Part shown: piece by piece, positions 45,548 to 57,375 of the stretch
How positions within the stretch are numbered: position 1 is the stretch's first letter
How the letters are laid out: each line of letters starts with the position of its first letter
Assembly: GCA_963921825.1 (NCBI GenBank)
Contig: OY997592.1
Location: forward strand, 23,501,432 to 23,565,431
DNA length: 64,000 bases
Direction of reading: 5' to 3'
Source of the DNA: Erodium maritimum
Lineage: Eukaryota > Streptophyta > Magnoliopsida > Geraniales > Geraniaceae
Made by a program: the position numbers and the translations under genes
Notes under the pieces: generated by a model
What the model saw: the letters and a program-made list of their open reading frames with translations, nothing else
What the model was told of the DNA's origin: nothing
The model's database searches: none

Positions 45548-48500
45548 AGTGATCTCATATGAGTGTCATGAGGGTCATGCAGGTGAAGGCATATTTTTTG
45601 AACGGCATAAGAAATATTTGAGCGAGTAAAAGTGAGGTATTGTAATGCACCAACCAGACTGCGATAAAGAATGGGATTGGCGAAAGGAGGACTAGAGTCA
45701 CCACTCACTTTAGCTTTGGTGTCTACGGGTGTAGCAGATGGAGAACAAGAACTTATGTCGGCTCTGTGAGTAATCTCTTCAACATACTTCCGTTGAGAAA
45801 GAAACATCCCACCAGAATGACGAGCAAAAGTAACACCTAAGAAAAAAGACAATGGGCCAAGGTCTTTTATAGCAAACTAGGATTTTAGTGAATCCATAAT
45901 GGAAAGTCATAGAGCATGACTCGAGGTGGTCAGGATGATGTCGTCTACATATAACAATAGAAAATAAGTATCGTTGCCTTGACGGTAGACGAACAAAGAA
46001 TGGTCAGGCCTATTATGAGAAAAGGAAATAGTGGAAACAAAATCAGTAAAACGTTGATACCAGGCCCATGGAGCTTGAAATCGTAAGACTGAGCACAGTG
46101 CGAATGGTCGCCGGTTTGACTACCGGGTTGAAAGTCTCATCACAGTCCACACCAACCTGTTGAGAACGACCATCACTTACAAGACGAGCCTCATACCGCT
46201 CAAAAGTACCGTCATACCATTTTTTATGATGAAACCCCACATTGACCGAATCGCATTAGTATTAGTAGGACAAAGAACAAATTCCCATGTCTTATTTGTA
46301 ATTAAAGCATTAAACTCGTCAAGAATGCGAGTTTCTAATTCGGGTCGGATAAGGCGAGCTTGGAGTTTTTGGGGATAGGAGATGGACCAATTGGGGAGTT
46401 GAGATTAAAAAGTATTTTGGGTTTAAGAATACATGCCCGACTTCTGGTGGTCATGGGATGGATGTTTGGTGGCGGTTGTAGAGCAACCAGAGCCTGGGAT
46501 GAGGGTGGAGTGCTTACATGTCGGGGTTGTGAGTCTGGTAAAGAAGAACTATGTTGGACCGATGATACTGGGCTTGGAAGTGAGGCAGTAGATGAAGATG
46601 GGCCGATAGAAATTGGGGGTGAATCCGTAGGCAAGCTGGTGCCGGTTTATTATTACTGCAAGAGGAGATGAAATGGAGATGGTATACTATCATTCAAAAA
46701 AGAGTAATTAGTTGGTGAGTGGGTAGAAAAGGACGAGTAGGGGAATGTCGTTACAGCAAAAATAACATGTATACCTATAATAATTTTGTTACGTTGAATA
46801 TCAAAACATTTATATCCTCTATGCTGAGAAGGAAATCCAAGAAAGACACAAGGCAAAGATCGAGACTATAACTTATGAATACTAGTAGACGGAATAAGAG
46901 GGTAACAAAGACATCCAAATATACGTAGATGAGAATATGTCGAAGTACGATAAAAAAAAAAGTATTTGAGTGGGAGAAGAAAAATTCGGTAATTTGGAAG
47001 GAAGAATAATGTAAAGATAAGTTGACATGTGAAGTGCATGATGCCAAAAAGGAGGAAGAGGTGCATGAATAAGCAAAGTACGAACCATATTGTTAACGGT
47101 TGAATTTTACGCTCAGCACGACCATTTTGAGAGGATGTGTGAGGGCATGAAAAACGAAAACTCATTCATGTAGAAACACAAAACTAACAAAATGAAGAGT
47201 TATCAAATTATTTTTCGTTATCACATTGAAAACCTTTGATAGAACAACCAAATTGAGTGTGAACATATGTGTTAAACATTTCAAATATAGATAATACTTG
47301 AGATTTAGCACCCAAAGGAAATGTCCACTAGAAATTAGTATAATCATCAAGAAGAAATAAGTAATAACGATGGCCAGCAGAACTTAACATAGGAGTAGTC
47401 CATATATCAACATGGATAATATCAAAAGTAGTAGAAGTATTGTTTAAAGAAGTAACAAAAGGCAACTTAACATGTTTTCCAAACACACATGACTGACAAA
47501 CATTCATTTTATTGTTTAGGGAACAAGAAATGAAATGTTGACTACGAAGGGAAGTAAAGACCGGATCACCAGGATGGCCCAACTGGGAATGCCAAATCTG
47601 GGGAGACAAAGTGGTGAAAGTTGAAGGAGAACCAGTAGACACAGATGAAGTAACCGGGTGAAGCTCACTTGAATTATTACATCTCAAAACCTGATTGTCT
47701 GTCTGAAAATCATTCACAGAAAAACCAAGAGGATCAAATTCAACTGTAGCATTATTATCAATGACTAAACGACAGATAGAAACAAGGTTTTTGAAAAGTT
47801 TAGGAGCATGTATAACATTATTCAGGCGTAAAGCAAGATTAGTATGTAATAATTAGGCATTGCCATAACTAGTAATGGGAATGTGTTCCATCACCAGCAA
47901 TAACCTGCTGAGCAGTAATTGAATTAAATAAGACTACTTGAATTGGAAGTCATATGAGAAGAAGCCCTTGTGTCCATATACCAATTGGGATCCGGTTGCT
48001 GCAAGGTCATCGTATGCATGGCTCGATCAATGTCCGTAGGCACAGTGGATGTCGAGTGAGCTTGAGTATGTTGGCCTAAGATGCTTTGCTGGTGTGGTTT
48101 TCCCGATGATGGTCCAGCTAACATACGAGAAGGAGGAGGACATGTCGACGGATGGGGCGGGTATGGACAGGGAGGGTCGGACCAGGCATGACCGTTCCAT
48201 CTCGGTGGTTGTTGCTGCCACTAGGACAAAGGAAATATGGGGGCTTAGCCAGAACTTGGACGATGCTAGTAATGAGAATGTGATATGCTGCCCCTTGAAT
48301 TTGAACGAGCTCGTCCTCGACGGTTTTTGTTCCCATAAGAGTCGTGTTCAGTAGGAGCTTTGGAGCTGGTGTAATTAGTGTGAGAAGCAGCCAAAAGGGT
48401 CGAAGTGGAGGATAACACACTCGTAGTTGCTTGTTTCTGCTTACGTGTTTCCTCCAAAATCAACCAAGACTTGGCTTCATAAAATGAGGGAAAAGGGTTG

Positions 48501-49177
48501 GACTGATGTAAAAGAGTGGCAATGCCATCATATGCATCAGATAGGCATGTGACAAGTTGAAGAACAAGTCGATTATTGGAGACGGGAGCTCCAACATTTG
48601 ATAGTTGATCAGAAAAGTTTTAAAGTTCTTGACAGTAAGTAGAAATAGTAGTAAAATCCTCCAAACGAGTAGAAGAAAATTGTTGTTTAAGATATACGGC
48701 ACGAGATTGCTTGTTATCTTGAAAAAAGTTGTTTAACGCTAGCCAAGCACGGGCGGCAGTAGTGTTAGGCTCGATAATGGTTTGAAGTAAGTCAGGAGAG
48801 ATAGTACCATATATCCATTGAAGCACTGCAACATCTAATCGATGCCAAAAATCAGAGCCCGTGTACTCAGTGCTCGGTGACGAAGGTGCAGAACCGAACG
48901 TGGCTGGAACTATTTTGTCGAATGGTATATCAACAGTCGTGGCTTCAGTAGACATAGATTCAACAGTAGAAATAGAGTTCGGCTCAGTAGGGACCGGAAT
49001 AGCAACAGCAACATGCGACTCGGGAAGAATATGATGCAGTTAATCATATACTCGGTTGTGGATTCTAAACAACTCTGACCAAGTTGTGTAGTGGCCCTTT
49101 TCCATCTTCAGTGTAACAGGGATAGCGTTCCGGATGTTAGTGACGAGGAGAGCCGGATGAAGCTTGGAGGTAGACAT
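45548..49177 (-). pseudogene. copia Gag-Pol relic (gag, protease, integrase, RT)
   Basis: The start is MSTSKLH with ATG at 49177. Gag spans about 48260-49177 (retrotran_gag/UBN2 type: [17 protein letters not shown] and [18 protein letters not shown]), with a stop near 49040. Protease has DTRASSHMTS at about 47950-47985 (DTR for DTG). Pre-integrase HHCC and integrase start at about 47330-47660 (IWHSQLGHPGDPVFTSL, CQSCVFGKHVKLPF, HVDIWTTP). Integrase continues with several frameshifts (46650-47165: SSQNGRAERKIQ; GYKCFD). The Ser/Pro-rich linker is at 46335-46634. RT (45548-46300) retains YVDD at 45940-45951 and FLGVTFARHSGGMFLSQRKY. The remaining RNase H lies at 34990-35519 beyond the gypsy insertion. 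Multiple lesions make it inactive. Confidence 0.9.
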
Positions 49178-49300
49178 GATGAGAAGTTTTCGATGAGAGA
49201 AATAAACACAGTAGAGAAAACAAAACGAAACGCAGAAGTAGAAGAAAAGGTGAGTGCGGCGGAAATTGTGAAAAACGAAAATAGGTTTAGTTTGATAAAA

Positions 49301-49312
49301 CCTCTGATACCA
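49301..49312 (-). promoter_or_regulatory. copia primer-binding site
   Basis: The minus strand reads TGGTATCAGAGG immediately inside the 5' LTR, complementary to initiator methionine tRNA. Confidence 0.9.
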
Positions 49313-49439
49313 TGTTGGAATAGGATTCCTTGCCTTTTCTCATTAACGTATTGTGTTTAAATACAAGCTAATCGTGTTCAAATATATGATATACATGATT
49401 TTGAATACACTATACAAATATCAAATATCTTATCTAACA
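49313..49439 (-). repeat. copia 5' LTR (127 bp)
   Basis: The plus strand reads TGTTGGAATAGGATTCC ... CTTATCTAACA. It is the gap-free partner of 34842-34968. Confidence 0.9.
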
Positions 49440-49444
49440 AATAT

Positions 49445-50102
49445 GAAAGGTTTCTCTGTGGCTCGAATCTACAGTATAATATTAGGCCACTCTAAAGCCG
49501 AGAGCACAGTCCTGTGGGCGAGGCTCTTGGAGTGCCACCAAAATATGGCGTCTGGGTCTGGACTGCAATGCACCAAGTAGTTTCGACTATACTCTTCTTG
49601 GAGGAAAGGGGGTTTACATCCCACTCAATAGAATGCTCTGCGTTTTTCAAAAGAGTGTCTTCGAGGAAGTTGAACATTTATTTTTGTTCTGTAACTACTT
49701 TTGGTTTCTTTAGAGCAAAATTATGTCTTGTCAGGATCTTGTTTTTCGTGTTCACGATGATGTAGCCGGGATTAGTTTGAGTTGGCGTGTCTTGGGGTCA
49801 AAGCCAAACCTCCTCGGTTATAATTCAACGAATATTCTTCGAGTGGTTGTCACACGAATAGTAACGTGTGTACATTGGAAAATGTTTGCAGTTCAATTGA
49901 CATTTTTCTGATGCATGTTAGTTCCTGTTTTTGTTTTCCAATTTATGTTATGTAGTGGTCGGGTTATAACATATAATTGTTTATCCTTTAGTTATTTACT
50001 TTCTTTTAATAGCCTTTAGTTATTTATCTCCGTTTAATAAAGTTTCCCCTATGAGCTCAAGTAAAATCTTCATTTGTATTTGTTCATTATCATAAAAAAA
50101 AA
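49445..50102 (+). pseudogene. LINE 3' fragment, right part (zf-RVT and 3' UTR with A-run)
   Basis: It continues the frame broken at 34841: MKGFSVARIYSIILGH. Then, with frameshifts, comes RKGVYIPLNRMLCVFQ ... VEEVEHLFLFCNY-like sequence (the HLFLxC end of the zf-RVT domain at about 49660-49695). A non-coding tail with TAATAAAG near 50036 and an A-run at about 50093-50102 ends the element. No RNase H domain is seen, unlike the LINEs at 10390 and 22616. Confidence 0.7.
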
Positions 50103-50930
50103 GTTGTTTTTATTTTATTATAAATCGATGTTTAGCGTGAAAAGTGTACAAGAGAAAGAAAAAAAACTTTAAAAAAAATAAACTTACAAATATAAAAAAA
50201 ATATAAGTTTTATAAGAAACTTAGTTTATCATAAAAAACCAAGACCAGAATAATTAAAAGAAGACAAATTAAAAATTATATGAAGCAACCTAACCAATTT
50301 TAAGAGACAAGTTCAAAAAAAAAAAATACTTAGTCTTTAGGGTTTCTGTTTTCTCTCTCTAAAGCTCGTTGTGCATCATCCACCCTTCTCTTTCCTATGC
50401 ACCGCTTGATCCTTCAATCCACATGTTTGATCGGCTTTAATGGCCCCCACAATCTACACTCGTCCCGAGAACTCTGCCTCACCACCTCCTTTCACCCATG
50501 TGTCTTCCAGCACCAAGACCGAGGTTGTCCCCCATGTGAATCTGCCCACGACCTACCTCGGATCATATCACTAGTGCATAACTACAAGGTTATAAAGCTT
50601 GTGCGTTCCCAAAGGGAACCACAACGACCAACTTCCATCCCCCTCCGTTCGTTCTTCAATACGTCATTAGGAACTTCCCATGACCCCCCCCCCCCCCCCC
50701 GCGAACGACGCTCCACACAAGGAACCAACACATCCTTAGGGCATGGCTAGTCTCAACGAATGTGGGTGGTTGAATCCGATCTCCCCTATGATGGCCTCAC
50801 AACGGAAACAAGATTCCAAGTAGGCGAGGCTCTAAGGGCTTTGTGGATTTCCGTATGGATGAGGCCGGATTGGCATGGGGAGGCACACTAAACGTCCTCT
50901 TTTGGAATGAACTAGCCATAGCTTTTGATG
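50103..50930. other. unassigned sequence with a poly-C tract
   Basis: It is AT-rich to about 50340, then CT-rich with a 117-codon plus frame (50397-50750) broken by a C-run at about 50686-50701. No domain was recognised. The frame is probably not a gene. Confidence 0.3.
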
Positions 50931-52400
50931 TGGACATAAATTGCATTGGTTTTAGATGTTTTTAGCCCACATTCTTGAGCATTTTAGTCCCGGGGTTGGA
51001 TAATTCTTCAATTTTTCTCTCGTTACTCGTATTATGTCTCTCATTTTGTTTTATAGGTGCTTTAATAAAAAAAAGGCTAAATGGAGGAAAAATCGCTTCA
51101 AGGAGTTTTGGAGGCGGACTGATCTTGGGAATGGCATAACTCCGCCATACAAACTCTAAATCGACTCGTATAATATATCAAATCAAAGGGAATTCAAATA
51201 TCTACATTCTGGTGCAGGAGGAACCTAGAGACAAACATTCCTTCAACCTGCAGCGGGCTCAGAACTGGACCGTGACCCACTCCGTCGCGGGCTCACTGGT
51301 TGTCCGCCCGCCAGTGCCCCTTTTTCTTGTCCGCCTGCGACACGCGAGTGAACCTTTTTTCTACTTTTTTTTAGACTCGTTTTTCATCTTTATAAGTCAA
51401 ATTTTAGGTTTGGAAACGGAAAATTGGTAGTTGGGCTAGTTTAGAAGAGAAGGAGGGTTGAGAGAAAAAAGGAGAGAAGATTGGATCTTGAAGAACGTCA
51501 TTGTAATCCAAATTGGGTATTTTTATTCTCTAACTTTTCAATAATGATGAAGGTTTTTGTTTTTTCTTCCATGGCTTCTTCTTCTTCTTCCCCCATGAGT
51601 AACTAAACCCCCATAATCTAGGGTTATAGGGGATTAGAGATTTGATTTCCAATGTGTTGAATGTCATGGATTATGTGATGCTTGATTTGAATCTAGGGTT
51701 TGTGTTTTATTTGAACTTAATGCTTTATCTCTCGTGTAGGCTTGATAGATGATAGGATTTTCAATTCAACACTCGGGAGATGAGGATTGCAATTGGTCTA
51801 AAATTAAATATAAAGTGGGTTTAAATCTAGACTAGGGATAGGTAGGTTAACGCAATTGCAATAACCATAGATTTGTATCTAAAGTTATAAATTATCAAAG
51901 AAGGTAGTGCTTTGGGTCTTCCTACACCTTGATTTGGGAGAACTAGGTGGTTCGATTCCATTAGGGTCTGAAACATTCGGGAGAAGATAGGACTAGCTTA
52001 GAGATAATTCGTTGCCCCTTAAATCAGACAACTTCACATTGTTCATCGGTATTCAATGCATTGGAATGGTCTCTATGAACTCATACCTTCGATTGCTTTT
52101 TCCTTTGATTCGAGCATCTCTTTGAATTGCCTGAGTACTTTTTCACATTTAAATTAATGTTTACTTTTACACATTTGAAACCAAAAAACATCTTTTGAAC
52201 GAAATTGTTTAATAACAAATCTGAATAGAAATTGTTTGTTTTGTGCTCACTTGGGTACGATAATCTGGACTTATATCCAAAAATACTACTTGACGTTCGA
52301 TACGCTTGTCGTGTCCTTTTCTGTGTTAAAACCGCAGGGCGTCAAGTGCCCTCCGAGGAACGACCCTGATACTTGTTTGTTTCGGGGCACCATACACCAA
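50931..52400 (+). repeat. possible Ty3/gypsy LTR-like remnant
   Basis: The stretch from the TTTAGCCCACATTCTTGAGC word to AACGACCCTGATACTTG (about 52370) is non-coding and has the feel of the LTR of an Athila/Tat-type gypsy element: a CTTCTTCTTC run, AATCTAGGGTT words, and a final GAACGACCCxGATACTTG. No paired LTR, PBS or TSD was found, so the call is a resemblance only. Confidence 0.35.
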
Positions 52401-53700
52401 CTCGTGTCCGACTCTAGTATGTCAAACTCAAGGGAAGAACGCCCTCTAAGGGATCCTAAAATTCATCATGGGATACACCGTTTCGACCTGTTACTCATGG
52501 CACCAAACCGATCTAACATCCGGGACGGCATTCAAAGGGATTGGTCGGAACCCATCCTGAACAAAGGGATGGGTCGACAAGGGTCCTTACCGAATACACA
52601 ATCCAAGTTAGCTCTTCAAACACCGAGATCCTCTATCCCGTCAGGATTCGCTCCTTAGTCTCTATCAGACCAAAATTATGTGCAAAACCTTTGGCCCACT
52701 GCACTGACACATACATGGAGCCGGAAGCCCGCGTCCACTCGTTCCAACCCAAATTCCCCTAAAGCATTGAGAACAGGACCAAGTGAGGAAGGTGCGATAT
52801 AGAACCTCTTGCCCAACCTGAAGTTAGTCTAAGTTTGCACAAGGAAGAGGCCTCAAGGGAACAACCCTTTCCTCGGCCGTCCCCCATCCCAGAAAGGGGA
52901 CTATCAACTTCACCCTCATAGATGCAAGGATACCAGCTTCCCGCTTGACTTAAAATAAGAGGATCCTAGACGCCCTAGACGCCCTCACCCCGGTCAAGAA
53001 AACAGTTGCTCCGGAACACATCTAGGCGAGGTCTGCAAAGCCAGGGTCAATGAACGGATCCTCAAGAAACGGGGTGTGTGTGTGTGTGGGGGGGGGGGGG
53101 GGGCATACACATTGCATGCCAAGTTCAGTGTAAGCCCGACAACATGGTTCCCTCATTTCCTTATGTTCTCCCTGAATGCCCGTTATCCCCTCAAGTGCCT
53201 CTAATCTTGTACCACGGTTGAGTCAGGAAATGATCATCGTCAACAACAATCGCATTACCATCCAATTGGATATCGTCTTCCAATTTTTGTCTCTGGTATA
53301 ATCGGATATTTCATAATAAGATTTGTGTTCGACACTTACGGATTCAGACTATATCTCTCACCCCTTTTTTCCATCATTTTTATTTTCATGTGGTCTGCTT
53401 ATTTGTTACCATCATTAGTAAAACTTTTATTTTTATATGAAAAAATATGATGTGAAGCACAAAAAGATAAATAGTAATTACTATTGAAATAATATGAAGG
53501 TAAACGCCTAAAAGTAATCATGATTGATAGCTTCCACCCAATACCAGTTTCCCCTCACACGCATACTGCTAAAATGGTATCCGAGGTTAAAACCTACCTT
53601 ACTTACCTCGTCAAAATAATGCCTATTTTAAACCTTTGCCCAACTTTAACATTTCGTCCAATCTTTAACCAAAAAAAAGAAAAAAAAAATATCAGAAAAC
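52401..53700. other. non-coding upstream region of the transporter gene
   Basis: It contains short frames without recognised motifs (for example 52236-52658) and a (GT)n followed by a run of about 15 G at 53072-53103. An AT-rich segment of about 400 bases lies before the TATA box. No other feature was recognised. Confidence 0.4.
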
Positions 53701-53714
53701 ATTTGTTCGGTTGT

Positions 53715-53722
53715 CTATAAAT
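53715..53722 (+). promoter_or_regulatory. TATA box of the transporter gene
   Basis: TATAAATA lies 68-75 bases upstream of the chosen ATG at 53790. With a usual 30-base spacing, transcription would start near 53750, giving a 5' leader of about 40 bases. Confidence 0.65.
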
Positions 53723-53789
53723 ACCATGGCATTTGCGTGACAAAAGAAAACAATTAAATAAATCAAAGAGTGTTTATAGTAGGTTTGAA

Positions 53790-55626
53790 ATGGAAAGCAA
53801 ATCCCAAATAGAGATGAGAGACGATGACGACGAGCAAGAAGCTCTTGATGAGCTCGTCCAACCCAACGCCAACACAACCAGTGGCGGTAAACAAGTGGAG
53901 GAGATGAAGACGGAGCTGAGCGTGGACGAGGTACTTGAAGGGCACGTGGGATCATTCGGGCTGGCACAGGTGCTTCAGGTGTTGTTGGTGTCGTTGGCGT
54001 GGATCTTTGACTCCCAGAACACCCTCGTCAGCATCTTCACCGATGCCCAGCCCGCCACTTGGCGCTGCTTGACGCCGGAGCAGTACGGCTCCGCCGTTCC
54101 GATTCCATCCGACCTGTGCGGCGGGCCTGCCTCCAAGCGGGACGCTGCTTCCGTGTGCGGGCTGCCGGAGGGAGCCTGGGAGTGGATCGGCGGCCACAAG
54201 AGCTCCATTATTGCCGAATGGGGCCTTGTCTGCGACCACAAGTTTCTTGCTGCCGTCCCTGCCTCCCTCTTCTTCCTTGGTTCTCTCCTAGGTACCTATA
54301 TCGATCCCATTTCATATTAAGTATTCTTTAGTTTGTCATGGAATTGACGTGGCTTAGTCATTATTGTATTATTATTGGTTTGGTCATGGAACTGACGTGA
54401 GTTAAAAGAAATGTCTGTTTGCAGGATCAGCCTTGTACGGGAAATTGGCGGACTCAATACTCGGAAGAAAGAGGACAGTTGTGCTGTCATGCATCCTGTG
54501 CTCTGTCACGGCGTTCGCCACATCTTTCTCCCCCAACATTTGGACCTACGCCTTGCTCCGCTTCTCCAACGGCTTCGCCCGCTCCGGGATCGGAATCTGC
54601 TGCCTTGTACTCTCCACCGAAGCCGTTGGGCGGAGATGGCGGGGGCAGGTGGGGCAGTACGGCTTCTTCTTCTTCACGGTGGGGTTCCTGTCCCTCCCCC
54701 TGCTGGCCTACCCCACCCGCTCCAACTGGCGCAGCCTCTACAAGATCATCTCCGCCCTCCCCATCGCCTACACCTTCCTCCTCGTCCCTCTCGTCTCCGA
54801 GTCCCCTCGCTGGCTCCTCCTCAAGGGCAGGGACCGCGACGCCCTTGACGTCTTACACAAGCTCGCCCGGATTAACGGCAAGCGCCTCCCCGCCAGTCTT
54901 AAACTCTCCAATCCCTCTGCCCCGATACAAGGGGACGAACGTAAAAACGACAAGCTCTGGACGACCAAGTGGGCCGCCAAGAGGATGATACTGGTCATGA
55001 TAGCCGGATTCGGGGTCGGATTCGTTTACTACGGTATACAATTGAACGCCGAGAACCTTAATTTCAATCTCTACTTCTCCGTTGCTCTCAACGCCGTCAT
55101 GGAGATCCCGGCGGTGTTTCTCGGGAGCGTGATGCTGAGCTACATGAACCGCCGGATCATCTTCTCCTTGTCGGCGGCCGTGGCGGGCGCTGCGAGCATG
55201 CTCTGCATCATTTTCGCCCGTGGAGGGGAGCACGCGAGCAAGGACAACAAGGCAGGGGGAAGCTGGCCTCAGCTCACCATCGAAGCGGCGGGGTTCATGG
55301 CGGCGTCCACAGCGTTTGACGTGTTGTATATCTATTGCGTGGAGCTGTTTCCGACGAATGTGAGGAACTTCGCGGTGTCGCAGCTGCGGCAGGCGCTGAT
55401 GCTGGGGGCGTCGCTTGCGCCGATGCTGGTGGTGCTGGGGAGGATGAGTCCGGCTATTTCGTTCCTTGTGTTTGGAGTCTTGTCGATTTGCAGCGGCGTT
55501 TTGAGCCTGTGGCTGCCGGAGACGAGGAATGCCCCGCTGTATGAGACGCTGAAGCAACAGGAGGAGGAGGAGAAAGTGAGTCGCAGGACTGCTCAATCCA
55601 GATTGGAACCTGGAATCGCCAAGTAA
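53790..55626 (+). CDS. OCT: organic cation/carnitine transporter (MFS), two exons
   Basis: Exon 1 is 53790-54291, the intron (GT-AG, 133 bp) is 54292-54424, and exon 2 is 54425-55626. The split codon G|GA keeps the frame and the product is 567 residues. The N-terminus is acidic and cytosolic (about 60 residues), then comes a first membrane helix. A large extracellular loop with several cysteines follows ([10 protein letters not shown] ... LCGGPA ... [11 protein letters not shown]). Then comes the helix 2-3 signature [13 protein letters not shown], and after it the GRRWRGQ motif, [12 protein letters not shown] before a central loop, and [11 protein letters not shown] late in the protein. About 12 membrane helices are expected. 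This arrangement is that of plant OCT proteins (SLC22-like), which carry organic cations or carnitine across the plasma membrane or tonoplast; the exact substrate and paralogue cannot be told. It is intact, and the only clearly functional gene here. The upstream in-frame TTG at 53733 is not a likely start. Confidence 0.93.
54292..54424 (+). other. intron of the transporter gene
   Basis: The donor reads CTAG|GTACCT and the acceptor TTTGCAG|GATCAGCC. Without splicing, the first frame ends shortly after the donor. Joining gives an uninterrupted MFS protein. Confidence 0.93.
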
Positions 55627-55652
55627 TTAAGGCAGCTGGATGATTCCTCATC

Positions 55653-55658
55653 AATAAA
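55653..55658 (+). terminator. poly(A) signal of the transporter gene
   Basis: AATAAA lies 27 bases after the stop codon, a usual plant near-upstream element position. Confidence 0.65.
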
Positions 55659-55836
55659 ATCGCAGTTGAATTGCTTTCCACAAATGTACTATTTGGATTT
55701 GTGTAATTAAGTTTGTCTGTAATGGAGAGCTTTGGTCCATCATGTGTTTATTAATCCTTTCAGGAGACTGAAACCTTGGCTAATCTCACCTTTATTTTAG
55801 TCCTTTCAGGTATGAATCTGATATATTATTTATTTA

Positions 55837-56115
55837 GAGCATCCACAACGCCAAACGTTGGTGTTGACGTAGAATGGTTGGCTGTGAGGATTAAAAAATT
55901 ATTTTTGATCCTTATCATCAACGTAAACAGTTGGCACACTTCAATGCTAGGTGGTAAGAGTTGGTGGCAAGTGTCTTTTTCTTCATAATATTGCTCATTG
56001 CCGGTGTTGAAAAGGGGCGGTGAGCTCACCGTCAGCGTTCTCCCTGTTAGCTTACTATCAGCTTTCCATCGTCGATTGCTCAGCGTCAGCATCCCACTCA
56101 GTATTGTAGGTGCTC
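55837..56115. mobile_element. Tourist-like (PIF/Harbinger) MITE, 279 bp, TSD TTA
   Basis: The left end is GAGCATCCACAACG and the right end is the reverse complement of GAGCACCTACAAT, imperfect inverted ends. TTA is present on both sides (55834-55836 and 56116-56118). The short length, absence of a gene and the GAGCAYCYACAAY terminus are typical of this plant MITE type. It lies about 210 bases after the transporter stop codon, in the 3' flank. Confidence 0.75.
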
Positions 56116-56118
56116 TTA

Positions 56119-56546
56119 CAAGTTTTCTTCCACAGCTAATACAAGAAGAGGATCAGAAGGGAGGGAGTACATAATTGTTATGCTAATGAGACTGATGGCA
56201 TGTTTTCTAATTATTGACAGTCTGTCATATATCTATGGCAGCAGTAGATGCCTAGGAAGATTAATTATAACAAGTTCAATTTATTATTGTTTTGTCAGCA
56301 AACGGAGGATATTCATTAAACATGTGGAGAGTGTCATTGCCAAAAACCCATTGCAAAGAGCAGGAAACAAAACAAAGGGCAGGACTTAATATATAGGTAT
56401 TGCTGACAATGGCGTAGGCTCTTGTTCCCGGCCAGACTTTTTGGCTGTGTTCACCACTCCTGCCCAGGTAGCCTTTCTATTTCCATTTCCTTGTCATGTT
56501 CCTCACTATGATCAGGTACGAAAAATCCCCGCAACTCATGTGAGTG
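56119..56546. other. intergenic stretch, no gene recognised
   Basis: It is AT-rich. The word GTCAGCAAACGGAGGATATT near 56295 resembles the 3' end pattern of minus-strand LINEs and may be an old tail. No coding sequence was seen. Confidence 0.35.
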
Positions 56547-56562
56547 TATAATCGACTCATAC
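56547..56562. repeat. LINE target-site duplication, left copy (16 bp)
   Basis: TATAATCGACTCATAC is identical to 63265-63280. Confidence 0.92.
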
Positions 56563-57375
56563 TTTTTTTTTGATCAGCAATGTTTTTGAAATTTTATATA
56601 CCAAGTTTTCGAATCAAAAACTTGGAAAAGGGATAAACCCTCGCATTACAAGTAGTTCGATTTCTAAACGAACCAAACAACCCAAAGTTGAAACTACCTA
56701 ACAAACTTGCAGGTATTAAACTGCAAAACTTGCGGCTGAAGCCAAGCAGATTCAAAAATTGAAAACACCCCCCAACGGCTATGCTTGCGACACACTTAAT
56801 CGACCATTTCAGTAAACTACCCAAAAAACACACTAATGTTCTATCCCTTTGCCTCTTAGTGCTGCATCATTTAGAAGCAGCCCTATTAGCCAAACCCAAC
56901 CACATCCCCAACCAGCATAAAACCCACCAGAAGATGAATTATGCAGCAAAAAGTGCCTCCCCCCTTGTGCAACAGTGAATGATTCAAGCCATAGTGTTAC
57001 CAGCTTCAAAGACCTCCCCTGCAGTTGTAGAGTCTTTGATGTCCAAACTAACCAGGATCTGCTCCAAACTCAATATCAGCTACCAAGACCTCCCCTGCAA
57101 CTGTAGAGCCTTTCTTGTCCAAACTACCAGTGATTTGCTCCAAAACAAAACTTAAAGAACAAACCAACAGCAAAATACAACAAACCAAACCTCTCACCTA
57201 AAATGTTGTTCTACCCCCACACCTCAGTCCACCAAACCAATAAGTTTAACAAAATGATACAATTCTACCCCCTCTCAAAATACAGGACAAGTGTAACCCC
57301 CTTAGAACCTCACCAATAACCTCACCACTCTCCCCATAAACCCCCCTTATCCCACCCCCAAACCCCAAGTCCTGA

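Larger units (their letters stand above)
34842..49439 (-). mobile_element. Ty1/copia retrotransposon with 127 bp LTRs, itself split by a gypsy element
   Basis: Both LTRs are 127 bp (34842-34968 and 49313-49439) and have TGTTRG...TAAYA ends. The 5 bp flanks are GATAT on the left and AATAT on the right, a near-match expected for an old TSD. The minus-strand order is 5' LTR, PBS, gag, protease, integrase, RT, RNase H, 3' LTR. Without the gypsy insertion (35525-45542) the element is about 4.6 kb, normal for copia. The two LTRs differ at about 17 positions by eye, so it is old. Several stops and frameshifts disable the polyprotein. Confidence 0.92.

Noticed and set aside
46160..46671. Plus-strand ORFs at 46160-46378 and 46360-46671
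   Set aside because: Antisense to the copia linker and RT region, which reads in family order on the minus strand.
51940..51970. GGTTCGATTCC word resembling a tRNA T-loop
   Set aside because: No cloverleaf partners at the required distances.
53072..53103. (GT)n followed by poly-G considered as a regulatory Z-DNA or quadruplex element
   Set aside because: Simple repeat with homopolymer; length may also be a sequencing uncertainty, and it lies 600 bases from the TATA box.
54433..55596. Large overlapping frames within exon 2 of the transporter, on both strands (up to 247 codons)
   Set aside because: GC-rich coding DNA opens other frames; only the MFS frame shows conserved motifs and correct splicing.
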